Source: Luminiphilus sp. (lineage in GTDB: Bacteria > Pseudomonadota > Gammaproteobacteria > Pseudomonadales > Halieaceae). From it: 64,000 nucleotides of DNA. The stretch lies in the NCBI GenBank assembly GCA_029242325.1, contig JAQWUD010000038.1, positions 124,001-188,000 on the forward strand, given 5' to 3'. A program made the position numbers and the translations under genes. The notes under the pieces are model-generated. The model saw only the letters and a program-made list of their open reading frames with translations, was not told where the DNA came from and ran no database searches. Of the stretch, positions 6,671 to 17,391 are shown piece by piece. Numbering within the stretch: position 1 is the stretch's first letter; every line of letters begins with the position of its first letter.

Positions 6671-8827
6671 TCAGAGCACCGTCAGATTGGCATATTGAAG
6701 CACAAGCCATTTGCTACCTTCACTGAAACTCACCTCTACACGGGCATTGCTGCCCTGACCCTCGAATTGCGTCACCACTCCCTCTCCAAAGACCTGGTGC
6801 AGCACCCGGCGCCCCAAATCAATACCATCGATGGACGGCTCGGTGAGTCCGCTATGGGCCAATGAGGAGAGGGGGCGAGAGACGGCGCCATTGAGGCGCA
6901 CCTCTTCAATTAACTCACCGGGAATCTCTCTGATAAAACGAGAGGGCGCGTTGTAGAGATCGCCACCGTAGAGCCTGCGGTTCTCAGCATAAGTCACCAC
7001 TAGCTTTTTCATGGCGCGGGTAATGCCCACATAAGCCAGCCTGCGCTCCTCTTCTAAGCGCCCTGGCTCCTGCATAGACATCTGATGTGGAAACAGGTTC
7101 TCCTCCATTCCAGCAATAAAAACCAAAGGGAATTCAAGCCCCTTGGCAGAGTGCAGCGTCATCATCTGGATACTGTCTTCGTAAGGATCAGCCTGGCCCT
7201 CTCCCGCATCCAGTGCCGCGCTATCGAGAAATGCTTGTAACGGAGAGAGGGTTTCATCCTCGGGCTCAAACATCCGAGTTGCCGTGACCAATTCCTGTAA
7301 GTTCTCGACTCGCGCCTGCCCGCGTTCTCCTTTTTCAGACCGATGATAGTCAAGGAGCCCCGTGACCTCGATCACATGCTCGGTCAGCTCATCAAGCGGC
7401 AGGGTTTCCGAGGCACGATCCAAGTCGTCGATCAGCGCCTGAAAATTCCCCAAGGCCGACAGCGCCCTGGCCGGCAATCCGCTTTTTTCACGCACACTGC
7501 GAATGGCACGCCACATCGAGATTTGTTCACTGCGTGCTACTTCACGCAACTTTTCTACCGTCTTGTTGCCGATCCCTCGCGGCGGCGTATTGAGCACGCG
7601 CTCCAGTGCCGGATCATCATCGCGGGTTTGCGCGAGCCGCAAATAAGCCAGCGCGTTGCGAATCTCGAGTCGTTCGTAAAAGCGCTGGCCACCATAAATT
7701 CGATAGGGAATGCCGTCTCTCAGCAGGGCCTCTTCCAGCACCCGCGACTGGGCGTTAGAGCGATAGAGAATCGCAATGGAGCGCCGAGGGTGCCCGTCGC
7801 CAAACCAATTTTCTGCTCGCTCGACGATATAGCGCGCCTCGTCCTGCTCATTAAATCCCGCATACAGCGTAATCGGATCACCCCGCTCGCCGTCAGTCCA
7901 GAGGTTTTTACCCAGACGTCCCGCGTTGCGAGCAATAAGGCCATTGGCTGCCTCCAAAATGGTCTCCGTAGAGCGATAATTTTGCTCCAGCCGCACCGTT
8001 TCTGTGCTTTTGAAATCCTCAGAAAACCGCTGAATGTTTTCGACCCGGGCGCCGCGCCAGCCATAAATAGACTGGTCGTCATCCCCTACCGCGACCACCG
8101 GAATGCTCTGCCCGGCCAACACTCTCAGCCAGGCGTACTGAATGGTGTTGGTGTCCTGAAATTCGTCCACCAAAATAGTTTTAAAACGCTGCTGGTAGTG
8201 CTGGAGCGTCTCGGGCGACTTTAACCACAGTTCGTGGGCGCGTAATAAAAGCTCGGCAAAATCGACCAGACCAGCTCGCTCACAGGTCTCTTCGTAGGCG
8301 ACATAAATGCGAACCATAGTCTTGGCGTAAAGGTCGCCCTCGGGGGCTGACACATGGCGCGCCCGTAAGCCCTCGTCCTTCTGACCATTAATAAACCATT
8401 GCGCCTGCTTGGGCGGCCACCGCGCCTCGTCAAGATCAAGCTCGCGACACATCCGCTTGACGACTCTGAGTTGGTCATCGCTATCAAGGATCTGAAACTG
8501 TTGGGGCAAGCCGGCTTCCTGCCAGTGGGCTTTGAGGAGCCGGTGTGCCAGCCCGTGAAAAGTGCCGACCCACAGACCATGAGTGGGCATCTGGAGCATG
8601 TCCTCAATGCGGCCCCGCATTTCGCGCGCCGCCTTATTGGTAAAGGTCACCGCGAGGACAGCGTGGGCAGACAGGCCCTCCGCTCGGATCAGCCAGGCAA
8701 TCCGATGCACCAACACCCGGGTTTTGCCCGAGCCCGCACCCGCCAGCACCAGCAAATTACTGGAGGAGGCCGTGACAGCCTCCCGCTGCGCCGTATTCAA
8801 CGGGCTCAGAATATCCGATACATCCAT
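6671..8827 (-). CDS. uvrD: DNA helicase II UvrD
   Basis: 718 residues, matching E. coli UvrD (720). Superfamily 1A motifs run in order: Walker A AGAGSGKT (about 29-36), TFTNKAAREM (Ia), VDEFQDTN (II), GDDDQSIYGWRGA (III), LEQNYRST (IV), MTLHSAKGLEFP (V) and ERRLAYVGITRA (VI). It unwinds DNA 3'-to-5' in nucleotide excision and mismatch repair and strips RecA filaments. A basic C-terminal Tudor-like tail (GRRVLHQVFGEGVV) is present. No strong ribosome site precedes ATG 8827. dctP follows 9 bases after the stop, probably in the same transcript. Confidence 0.95.
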   Translation of the reverse strand: MDVSDILSPLNTAQREAVTASSSNLLVLAGAGSGKTRVLVHRIAWLIRAEGLSAHAVLAVTFTNKAAREMRGRIEDMLQMPTHGLWVGTFHGLAHRLLKAHWQEAGLPQQFQILDSDDQLRVVKRMCRELDLDEARWPPKQAQWFINGQKDEGLRARHVSAPEGDLYAKTMVRIYVAYEETCERAGLVDFAELLLRAHELWLKSPETLQHYQQRFKTILVDEFQDTNTIQYAWLRVLAGQSIPVVAVGDDDQSIYGWRGARVENIQRFSEDFKSTETVRLEQNYRSTETILEAANGLIARNAGRLGKNLWTDGERGDPITLYAGFNEQDEARYIVERAENWFGDGHPRRSIAILYRSNAQSRVLEEALLRDGIPYRIYGGQRFYERLEIRNALAYLRLAQTRDDDPALERVLNTPPRGIGNKTVEKLREVARSEQISMWRAIRSVREKSGLPARALSALGNFQALIDDLDRASETLPLDELTEHVIEVTGLLDYHRSEKGERGQARVENLQELVTATRMFEPEDETLSPLQAFLDSAALDAGEGQADPYEDSIQMMTLHSAKGLEFPLVFIAGMEENLFPHQMSMQEPGRLEEERRLAYVGITRAMKKLVVTYAENRRLYGGDLYNAPSRFIREIPGELIEEVRLNGAVSRPLSSLAHSGLTEPSIDGIDLGRRVLHQVFGEGVVTQFEGQGSNARVEVSFSEGSKWLVLQYANLTVL

Positions 8828-8915
8828 AGCGGCAGTGTAACGGAATGCGCTTTAGCGGCTGAAGAACTGTTTTTTTGGATCCGAGGCGGTCGCGGTTTAT
8901 TCAAACCGATTTCAT

Positions 8916-8924
8916 TGGTATAAC
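8916..8924 (+). promoter_or_regulatory. Extended -10 promoter upstream of the small secreted protein
   Basis: TGGTATAAC at 8916-8924 fits an extended -10 (TGn followed by a TATAAT-like hexamer). No good -35 lies 16-18 bases upstream, as is common for extended -10 promoters. The predicted leader to the ATG at 9033 would be about 100 nt. Confidence 0.45.
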
Positions 8925-9032
8925 TTCGGTCTGACACGTCACTTTGTTCACATGGGACACGCTGCTCTCGAGCGCTGTGCCCATCACAGACCGGGGTCGC
9001 TTCAAAAACGGCCCCCCACAATAAGGAAATTA

Positions 9033-9395
9033 ATGATGAATATTCAAACTGCCTTTCTGATACTTGGCTTGCTGGCCGCCCCCGTTGGCGTTGCTCATGC
9101 CTGTGATGTGCCTGTGGCACCATCCACCCCCGATGGCGACAGCGCCACTATGGATGAGATGGTGGCCGCCCAAGGAGGGGTGAAGGCGTTTCAGGCCGCG
9201 AATGCTGAGTACCTGGCCTGCGTGGACGACAAAATGGTCGCTGAGAAAGCAGCGATCGATGAGGGCGATGACAGTGCACAGGAGCGCTATGCGCTCGCTG
9301 CTGCTGACTACAACGCCGCTGTGTCGCGCGAAGAACAGGTTGCCACAGACTTCAACACCGCCATCCGTGCCTTCAAAGCCGCCAACCCCAATTAA
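9033..9395 (+). CDS. Small secreted Ala-rich protein, function unknown
   Basis: 120 residues; I do not recognise the family. A clear Sec signal peptide (MMNIQTAFLILGLLAAPVGV) ends in AHA before Cys24, so signal peptidase I cleavage is expected; the residue at -3 is not Leu, so it is not a typical lipoprotein. The mature part has two Cys (24 and 63) that could form a disulfide, and an Ala/Glu/Asp-rich, strongly helical region (about 40-115). A ribosome site AAGGA precedes tandem ATGs at 9033 and 9036. It stands alone between the divergent uvrD and convergent glmS. Periplasmic localisation is an inference. Confidence 0.7.
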   Translation: MMNIQTAFLILGLLAAPVGVAHACDVPVAPSTPDGDSATMDEMVAAQGGVKAFQAANAEYLACVDDKMVAEKAAIDEGDDSAQERYALAAADYNAAVSREEQVATDFNTAIRAFKAANPN

Positions 9396-9409
9396 TCGCA
9401 ATCCGTGGT

Positions 9410-9450
9410 GTTGTTGCGCGCGGCTCACCTCGAAGGTGAGCTGCAACGAC
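9410..9450. repeat. Long two-part hairpin (16 base pairs)
   Basis: The inner stem GCTCACCT (9423-9430) pairs with AGGTGAGC (9434-9441) around a CGA loop. The outer stem GTTGTTGC (9410-9417) pairs with GCAACGAC (9443-9450) with one G-U, across a 5-versus-1 internal loop. It begins 14 bases after the secreted-protein stop and has no following T-run, so it is not a standard intrinsic terminator. It could protect a 3' end or be part of a small RNA. Confidence 0.6.
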
Positions 9451-9466
9451 CGCCCTGGCGTCTAGT

Positions 9467-9526
9467 AGTAGACCCAGAAGCAGACCAGCTCCCGCTATTC
9501 GTCCCTGTGGCGGGCAACGGTCTACT
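9467..9526. repeat. Nested inverted repeat in the glmS-side spacer
   Basis: AGTAGACC (9467-9474) pairs with GGTCTACT (9519-9526); inside it CCCGC (9491-9495) pairs with GCGGG (9510-9514). Together they form a two-tier stem on either strand. It follows the hairpin at 9410-9450 by 16 bases, suggesting a multi-stem structured region. Confidence 0.45.
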
Positions 9527-9699
9527 TGATCGCCGTTTATTCCTTACCCGCCGCTTTGTGTAAACGGGTGCCGCGACTCTCCCCGCTCAGGCCGGCAAGA
9601 CCCCAGCCGCCATTAATTTTCCCGCACGGTACGGTAACAAACGTATGGACTCTTTCTGGAGGGTAATACCAACTCAATTTTTTACTAAGCTTTCTTTTC

Positions 9700-9770
9700 C
9701 CATATTAAAAATATAATGCTCTGTCCGAAATTATTCGACCGTGACACTTTTAGCGAGGTTGCGCGGCTTG
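9700..9770 (-). other. Presumed unoccupied Tn7 attachment site at the glmS 3' end
   Basis: The glmS product ends PRNLAKSVTVE, the conserved C terminus whose codons TnsD recognises in Tn7-like elements. Insertion normally falls about 25 bases past the stop, near 9706 here. The flanking sequence shows no transposon ends, so the site looks empty. This rests on known Tn7 biology, not on evidence of past insertion. Confidence 0.5.
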
Positions 9771-11551
9771 TCCACATCGGTACCCCGCGCCACCGCAACA
9801 TGGTAGGAAAGCAGCTGCAGCGCAATAGTAAACACCACGGGCCCAGCAAGCGCGCTACAAGCGGGCATTTCGAGCACTTCACAACTCGGACCCGACTCAT
9901 AGCCCGCGTTTTCGCTGGCAAAAACAAATAACTGGCCACCGCGCGCACGCACTTCCTCAAGATTAGAGCGCAGCTTTCCCATGAGCTGGTCATCGGGGGC
10001 CACGGCGACTACGGGCATATCCTCATCCACCAACGCCAGAGGGCCATGTTTCAGTTCTCCCGCGGGGTACGCCTCGGCATGAATATAGGAAATTTCCTTG
10101 AGCTTCAGCGCGCCCTCCATGGCAATGGGATGGTAGATACCCCGACCCAAGAAAAGCGCGTGCTGTTTATTCGTGAAGTGGCGAGAAAGCGCCTTGATGC
10201 GATCATCATGTTTCAGCACGGCGTCGGCGGCACTTGCCATTTCCTCAAGCGCCTCTGCCACTTCGAGCTGTGAAACAGTCTCAGGTGCGTGGTGAAGCGC
10301 CAGGCATAACGCAAGGTTCAGGAGTGCCGCCAGTTGGGTGGTAAATGCCTTAGTGGAGGCCACCCCGATCTCAGTGCCCGCCTGCGTCAAATATACGAGC
10401 TCACTGGCGCGCACCATAGCGCTATGATCGACGTTGCAAATCGCCAGCCGTGCCAAAACCCGCTCGGAGTCAGTGTGTTCGAGTGCGGCCAAGGTGTCGG
10501 CGGTCTCACCAGATTGTGATATCCCCACGGCCAGCGTATTCGGCAAGGTTACCGATTCCCGATATCGGTACTCCGAGGCCACCTCGACCTGGCAAGGCAG
10601 GCGCGCTAACGATTCGATCCAGTGTCGCGCCACAAGGCCCGCGTGATAACTGGTGCCGCAAGCGAGAATTCGTACCGCCGCAACGCGTGGAAACAAGGTT
10701 GACGCATCGACACCGAAAGCATCATCCGATCCCGCACCCTGTGCCACCGTATCGCGAAGCCTCGCCGGCTGCTCAAAAATCTCCTTGAGCATGAAATGAT
10801 CGTGTCGTCCCAGACCCTCATCTTCGGCCTGCAGGGCTAGTCGAGTCCGCGCTCTATGAGCCGGCTCACCCGCCGCATTCAAAATGGAGTATCTGTCAGC
10901 AGTGATTTCGGCGATGTCACCATCCTCGAGATAAACAAAGGTATCCGTAACCGATCGGAGTGCCCGCGTGTCAGATCCCGCAAAATGCTCGCCAATCCCA
11001 ATACCCAATACCAGCGGGCTACCCTGTCGCGCCACGACAATCGTGTTCGGTGATTCGCGGTCAACGATAGCCAGTGCATAGGCGCCTTCGAGTTTTGGCA
11101 GCACCAATTGCACGGCGGCCAACAACCCACTCCCAGCCACAACAGCAGATTCAATGAGATGCGCGACGACTTCGGTGTCGGTATCAGACACACAGTCACG
11201 CCCCTCACTGGAGAGCCCCTGCCGGAGGGCGCCATGATTCTCGATAATGCCATTGTGAACCACGGCTATACGATCGTTGATGATATGGGGGTGCGCATTA
11301 ACGACCGAAGGCTCACCGTGAGTCGCCCATCGTGTGTGCGCAATACCCGTGCCGCCCTGAATGGGCGAATCAGCGTGAGCGGCCTCCAGTGCGGCGACCC
11401 GGCCAAGACATTTGTGGCTGCTTAATCTGCCCGACCGGTCAATGAGCGCAACGCCCGCCGAGTCGTAGCCTCGATATTCGAGGCGGCGCAGCCCCTCAAG
11501 GAGGATATCACTGCAGTCTCGACGCGCGGCAACGGCGACGATGCCACACAT
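9731..11551 (-). CDS. glmS: Glutamine-fructose-6-phosphate aminotransferase
   Basis: 606 residues (E. coli 609). Converts fructose 6-phosphate and glutamine into glucosamine 6-phosphate, the entry step to UDP-GlcNAc for peptidoglycan and LPS. The N-terminal glutaminase starts MCGIV with the catalytic Cys at position 2, followed by RRLEYRGYDSAGVA and the HTRWATHG segment. Two SIS domains follow (ILACGTSYHAGLVA, then LFLGRGIYHPIAMEGALKLKE) and the conserved end is LAKSVTVE. The start at 11551 overlaps the glmU stop by one base (TGATG), so the two are one translation unit. No glmS ribozyme-like leader fits, as the genes overlap. Confidence 0.96.
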   Translation of the reverse strand: MCGIVAVAARRDCSDILLEGLRRLEYRGYDSAGVALIDRSGRLSSHKCLGRVAALEAAHADSPIQGGTGIAHTRWATHGEPSVVNAHPHIINDRIAVVHNGIIENHGALRQGLSSEGRDCVSDTDTEVVAHLIESAVVAGSGLLAAVQLVLPKLEGAYALAIVDRESPNTIVVARQGSPLVLGIGIGEHFAGSDTRALRSVTDTFVYLEDGDIAEITADRYSILNAAGEPAHRARTRLALQAEDEGLGRHDHFMLKEIFEQPARLRDTVAQGAGSDDAFGVDASTLFPRVAAVRILACGTSYHAGLVARHWIESLARLPCQVEVASEYRYRESVTLPNTLAVGISQSGETADTLAALEHTDSERVLARLAICNVDHSAMVRASELVYLTQAGTEIGVASTKAFTTQLAALLNLALCLALHHAPETVSQLEVAEALEEMASAADAVLKHDDRIKALSRHFTNKQHALFLGRGIYHPIAMEGALKLKEISYIHAEAYPAGELKHGPLALVDEDMPVVAVAPDDQLMGKLRSNLEEVRARGGQLFVFASENAGYESGPSCEVLEMPACSALAGPVVFTIALQLLSYHVAVARGTDVDKPRNLAKSVTVE

Positions 11552-12918
11552 CAGCCTTTGCCCTCGGTTTTGACCGGTTTTGTCCACCCCTCTACATTGC
11601 GCTGCCTGCCCCTTGCGACGGCAAGTTGATCGGCCTTCACATCCTCTGTGATGGTTGAACCTGCCGCCACGAAACCGCCATCCTCTATCGTGACAGGTGC
11701 CACCAATGTACTGTTTGATCCCACAAACACCGACTCGCCCAGGGTGGTGCGGTGCTTGCTCGCGCCATCGTAATTACAGGTGATGGTGCCGGCACCCACG
11801 TTACTCCGGCTACCGATGTACGCGTCGCCAAGATACGCAAGATGGCTGGCTTTGGCACCTTTGCCGAGATGGGTGTTTTTCACCTCAACAAAATTACCCA
11901 CCCTGGCCTGGTCGTCAACGACGGTTCCGGGGCGAAGCCGAGCGTAAGGCCCGATGACCGCACCGCTTTTTATCACTGCGCCTTCGATGTGACTAAAGGG
12001 CAAAATCTGCGACGCCGCACCGATCTCTGCGTCGCGGATAACGCAGTTTGCGCCAATGGATACACCCTCACCCAAAGCAATATTGCCCTCGAGCACGACA
12101 TTAACGTCGATACGGACATCCCGACAGCACTGCACCTGGCCGCGGATATCCAGTCGCGAACGATCTGCGACAACCGCACCAGCCGACATGAGTTGGTCAA
12201 CCAATTTGGCTTGATAAAGGCGCTCTAAGTGCTCCAGCTGCTGCGGCGTATTAACCCCCAGCGTATCCAGCCCATTGGTTGATTCAACGACAGACACCGG
12301 CGCGCCCTGCTCTTTCGCAAGAGCCAATACATCGGGCAGATAATATTCTGACTGGGCATTATTGTTATCGACACCGCTCAGCCAGCCCATTAATGCGCTG
12401 GCCTGAGCGGCCAACACACCGGTGTTAATTTCTTTTACCGCCTGTTCGGACGGAGAGGCGTCAGCCTCCTCTATCACCGCAAGAAACCCCCCCTGCTGGT
12501 CACGGATCACCCTGCCGTAACCCACGGGTTCATCCAGTGTTGCTGAAAGGAGCGCAACTCCCGGTCCTGCCGCGGCAATCACCCCATGCAAACTGTCCGA
12601 TCCAATCAGTGGCACATCACCAAACAGCACTAAAACCGTGCTATCAGGGTTGCAAGATGTAATCGCCTGCAGTGCCGCGTGTCCCGTACCCAGCTGCTCA
12701 GCCTGCACATGGCACACAAAATCCTGAGCGTTCGCTGCGGCTTGAACCAAGTCAGCACCGTGACCCACAACAAGGTGGACACGCTCCGGGCCCAATGCTC
12801 GCGCGACGTCAAGCACATGGTTCACTAGCGGCCGGCCGGCAAGAGGGTAGAGCACCTTCGGTAGATTCGACTGCATCCGGCTGCCTTTCCCAGCAGCCAA
12901 AATGATTACTTCCAGCAT
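11551..12918 (-). CDS. glmU: Bifunctional UDP-GlcNAc pyrophosphorylase / GlcN-1-P acetyltransferase
   Basis: 455 residues (E. coli 456). The N-terminal uridyltransferase shows LAAGKGSRM with a following NLPKVLYPLAG (about residues 7-28); the C-terminal left-handed beta-helix acetyltransferase shows repeated hexapeptides, NFVEVKNTHLG, ASHLAYLGDA and GAGTITCNYDG. It performs the last two steps to UDP-GlcNAc. ATG 12918 gives the MLEVIILAAG start expected for the family; a longer reading adds nine non-conserved residues. It sits between the atp operon and glmS, the order common in gammaproteobacteria. Confidence 0.96.
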   Translation of the reverse strand: MLEVIILAAGKGSRMQSNLPKVLYPLAGRPLVNHVLDVARALGPERVHLVVGHGADLVQAAANAQDFVCHVQAEQLGTGHAALQAITSCNPDSTVLVLFGDVPLIGSDSLHGVIAAAGPGVALLSATLDEPVGYGRVIRDQQGGFLAVIEEADASPSEQAVKEINTGVLAAQASALMGWLSGVDNNNAQSEYYLPDVLALAKEQGAPVSVVESTNGLDTLGVNTPQQLEHLERLYQAKLVDQLMSAGAVVADRSRLDIRGQVQCCRDVRIDVNVVLEGNIALGEGVSIGANCVIRDAEIGAASQILPFSHIEGAVIKSGAVIGPYARLRPGTVVDDQARVGNFVEVKNTHLGKGAKASHLAYLGDAYIGSRSNVGAGTITCNYDGASKHRTTLGESVFVGSNSTLVAPVTIEDGGFVAAGSTITEDVKADQLAVARGRQRNVEGWTKPVKTEGKG

Positions 12919-13042
12919 ATAACGCTCGCTCTGGAGTTTAAGCAAGCATCATCATTGCCAACCACCGGCGCATTGCAACCGGTCTAGGTCGTGAGGGTAA
13001 ACAAACACCAAAAATAGGGGCAAAAAGAGTGTGTGCTCGGCG

Positions 13043-13471
13043 TTAGCCTCGATTTGCGCGGTGCTTTAGCTTGCGTAAGGCGGCGAGCTGGGCTGTGGCT
13101 TCAGCGAGCTGTGCGGAGGCTCGACCGTAATCAATCTCGCCTTGCTGATTGGTAAAGGCGTCTTCAGCCCTCTTTCGGGCTACCTCGGCGGCGGCCTCAT
13201 CAATATCGTCTGCGCGGACTGCCGTATCGGCCAAGACGGTAACCATGTCGCCCTGCACCTCTAAAAACCCGCCGGAGGCGTAGTACACATGCTCCTCACC
13301 ACCTTGCTCAACGATGCGAATAGGACCTGGAACCAGCCGTGTAAGCAACGCGGAATGGCCGTAGCAGACCCCCAGCTCGCCATCCACACCCGTCGCCACC
13401 AACAGCTCGACAAGCCCCGAGAAAATCTGGGCCTCTGCGCTGACAATGTCGCAATGTAAGGTCATCGCCAT
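13043..13471 (-). CDS. atpC: ATP synthase epsilon subunit
   Basis: 142 residues. N-terminal beta-sandwich ([15 protein letters not shown] through [16 protein letters not shown]) and a C-terminal helical hairpin with ARKRAEDAF. The subunit is part of the rotor's central stalk and inhibits ATP hydrolysis. It is the last gene of the operon, 20 bases after atpD. No strong terminator is visible in the 124 bases before glmU. Confidence 0.95.
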   Translation of the reverse strand: MAMTLHCDIVSAEAQIFSGLVELLVATGVDGELGVCYGHSALLTRLVPGPIRIVEQGGEEHVYYASGGFLEVQGDMVTVLADTAVRADDIDEAAAEVARKRAEDAFTNQQGEIDYGRASAQLAEATAQLAALRKLKHRANRG

Positions 13472-13491
13472 GAATCAGTCCCCGACCAGCC

Positions 13492-14949
<1,458 letters not shown>

Positions 14950-14962
14950 TTAGGCGCTGGTC

Positions 14963-15826
14963 TCAGCCAATGGCTGCCGCACCACCTACAATCTCTGCCA
15001 GCTCCTGCGTAATGGCAGCCTGGCGCGCCTTGTTATAGACAAGCTGCAGCTCTTCAATAAGCTCTCCAGCATTGTCGGTTGCATTTTTCATGGCGATCAT
15101 GCGCGCCGCCTGCTCACAGGCACCATTTTCCACCACCGCCTGATAAACCAATGATTCGATGTAGCGAATCATTAGCGCGTCCAGGAGCTCCCTCGCATCG
15201 GGCTCGTAAACATAGTCCCAGTGATGGGAAAGTGCGGGGTTATCCTCCGCTTTGAGCGGCAACAACTGCTCCACGCGTGGCGCCTGTGTCATGGTGTTGA
15301 CAAACTCGTTGCCGGCGAGAAACAACGCGTCAATCTTCGCTTCTGTATACGCGTCCAGCATGCTTTTAACGCCGCCAATCAGGTGCTCCGGCGCTGGCTC
15401 CTCTCCCAGATCTCTGACCGCCGCGGTGACATTGCCGCCCACGCTGGCAAAAAAGCCGCCCGCTTTTGCGCCAACCAGACACAGTTCAACCTCAATGTCC
15501 TCGTCCTGTTGCGCCTTCATAGATTGGATGGCTGCTTTGAACAAGTTGATGTTCAAGCCACCGCATAGGCCGCGGTCGGTGGACACAATGATGTAACCGA
15601 CCCGCTTGATCTCGCGCGCCTGCATGTACGCATGGCGATACTCTGGCGTAGAATTGGCAATATGTCCCACCACAGCGCGCATACGCTGTGCATACGGCTT
15701 GCCGATTTCCATGCGGTCTTGAGCGCGGCGCATTTTGCTGGCCGCCACCATTTCCATGGCGCTCGTGATCTTCTGAGTACTCTGAATACTCGAGATCTTG
15801 GTGCGGATTTCCTTCCCAACGGCCAT
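14963..15826 (-). CDS. atpG: ATP synthase gamma subunit
   Basis: 287 residues. Central rotor shaft of F1: N-terminal helix [21 protein letters not shown] and [11 protein letters not shown], a Rossmann-like middle with [11 protein letters not shown], and C-terminal helix [21 protein letters not shown], together forming the coiled shaft. Starts 6 bases after the atpA stop. Confidence 0.96.
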   Translation of the reverse strand: MAVGKEIRTKISSIQSTQKITSAMEMVAASKMRRAQDRMEIGKPYAQRMRAVVGHIANSTPEYRHAYMQAREIKRVGYIIVSTDRGLCGGLNINLFKAAIQSMKAQQDEDIEVELCLVGAKAGGFFASVGGNVTAAVRDLGEEPAPEHLIGGVKSMLDAYTEAKIDALFLAGNEFVNTMTQAPRVEQLLPLKAEDNPALSHHWDYVYEPDARELLDALMIRYIESLVYQAVVENGACEQAARMIAMKNATDNAGELIEELQLVYNKARQAAITQELAEIVGGAAAIG

Positions 15827-15832
15827 TCAGCG

Positions 15833-17377
15833 TTACCAGGTTTGCGTTGTCTTGAATGTTTCAATGGCCGACTTGAATGCCGCTTCGCGTTCGTCATTCC
15901 AGTCGCCGTCTACTTCGATCTGCTGCATGACTTCCGAGCACTCTGCCCGCATGTAGCCCAGCAGGGCGGACTCAAAATCGCCGATCTTCGCCACATCCAC
16001 ATCCTGCAGGTAACCTTCGTTGCCGGCGTAGAGCAGCGCGCCCATCTCGGCAATCGTCAGCGGCGCATACTGCTTCTGCTTCATGAGTTCGGTAATGCGT
16101 TCACCATGCTCAAGCTGCGCTTTGGTGGCGTCATCCAGATCCGACGCAAACTGCGAGAACGCCGCCAGTTCACGGTATTGGGCTAACGCGGTACGAATAC
16201 CGCCGGAGAGCTTTTTCACAATCTTGGTCTGCGCTGCACCACCGACCCGAGAAACCGAGATACCTGCATTCATTGCGGGGCGGACGCCCGCATTAAACAT
16301 ATCCGCCTCAAGGAAGATCTGGCCATCCGTAATCGAAATTACGTTGGTCGGCACAAACGCCGAGACATCGCCTGCCTGGGTCTCGATCACCGGGAGCGCG
16401 GTTAATGAGCCGGTTTGGCCCTTCACCTCGCCGTGGGTAAATTGCTCTACATAGTCTGCGTTGACGCGCGCGGCCCGCTCAAGCAGGCGAGAATGCAGGT
16501 AGAAAACGTCGCCCGGGTAAGCCTCTCGACCGGGCGGGCGGCGCAACAACAAGGAAATCTGACGATAGGCCACGGCCTGCTTGGAGAGATCATCGTAAAT
16601 AATCAGCGCGTCTTCACCGCGATCGCGGAAGTATTCCCCCATGGTGCAACCCGCGAAGGGCGCCAGATATTGCATGGCGGCAGGGTCTGCTGCGTTGGCA
16701 GCCACCACAATGGTGTGCTCCATAGCCCCATGCTCTTCCAGCTTTCGCACCACCGCCGCGACAGAGGAGGCCTTCTGGCCCACTGCAACGTAGACACACT
16801 TAATGCCGGTCCCTTTCTGATTGATAATCGCGTCAACCGCGATAGCGGTTTTGCCTATCTGGCGGTCACCAATGATCAGCTCTCGCTGGCCACGGCCAAT
16901 CGGGACCATTGCATCAATGGCCTTCAGGCCAATCTGAACGGGCTGGTCAACTGACTGACGTGCAATGACGCCCGGCGCGATCTTTTCAATCGCGTCCGTC
17001 ATTTTGCTCTCTATGGCGCCCTTGCCATCGATGGGATTGCCGAGGGAGTCAACTACGCGACCCTGCAACTCAGGCCCGACGGGCACCTCTAGAATGCGCC
17101 CCGTACAGCGGCAAGTTTGCCCCTCAGCCAACTGCTTATAGTCGCCAAGAACCACCGCACCCACCGAGTCGCGCTCAAGGTTGAGAGCAAGGCCATAGAC
17201 ACCACCGTCAAACTCGACCATCTCGCCATACTGCACCTCAGTAAGGCCATGAATTCGAATGATGCCGTCGGTAACGGAGACAATGGTGCCCTCATTGGTC
17301 GCTTGAGTGGCAACTTCAAGCTGGTCGATCCGCTGCTTGATCAGATCGCTGATTTCCGAGGGGTTGAGCTGTTGCAT
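15833..17377 (-). CDS. atpA: ATP synthase alpha subunit
   Basis: 514 residues. Non-catalytic nucleotide-binding F1 subunit: N-terminal [17 protein letters not shown], Walker [31 protein letters not shown] and the [10 protein letters not shown] signature. Length and order match E. coli AtpA (513). Spaced 14 bases from atpH and 6 from atpG. Confidence 0.97.
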   Translation of the reverse strand: MQQLNPSEISDLIKQRIDQLEVATQATNEGTIVSVTDGIIRIHGLTEVQYGEMVEFDGGVYGLALNLERDSVGAVVLGDYKQLAEGQTCRCTGRILEVPVGPELQGRVVDSLGNPIDGKGAIESKMTDAIEKIAPGVIARQSVDQPVQIGLKAIDAMVPIGRGQRELIIGDRQIGKTAIAVDAIINQKGTGIKCVYVAVGQKASSVAAVVRKLEEHGAMEHTIVVAANAADPAAMQYLAPFAGCTMGEYFRDRGEDALIIYDDLSKQAVAYRQISLLLRRPPGREAYPGDVFYLHSRLLERAARVNADYVEQFTHGEVKGQTGSLTALPVIETQAGDVSAFVPTNVISITDGQIFLEADMFNAGVRPAMNAGISVSRVGGAAQTKIVKKLSGGIRTALAQYRELAAFSQFASDLDDATKAQLEHGERITELMKQKQYAPLTIAEMGALLYAGNEGYLQDVDVAKIGDFESALLGYMRAECSEVMQQIEVDGDWNDEREAAFKSAIETFKTTQTW

Positions 17378-17391
17378 GACCTATTCCTCTG

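Larger units (their letters stand above)
9396..9730. other. 335-base convergent spacer with RNA-like hairpins, no gene
   Basis: No convincing coding frame lies between the secreted-protein stop and the glmS stop. It contains a long hairpin (9410-9450), a second nested stem (9467-9526), a weaker ACCCG/CGGGT pair (9546-9569) and an AT-rich stretch near glmS (9675-9720). Other convergent pairs in this window overlap or lie within about 75 bases, so this spacer stands out. Confidence 0.7.

Noticed and set aside
7343..8224. Open frame of about 293 codons opposite uvrD
   Set aside because: Antisense to conserved helicase motifs; composition mirrors the uvrD codons.
12919..13042. Terminator between atpC and glmU
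   Set aside because: Only weak 3-5 base-pair stems are seen next to short T-runs; not convincing.
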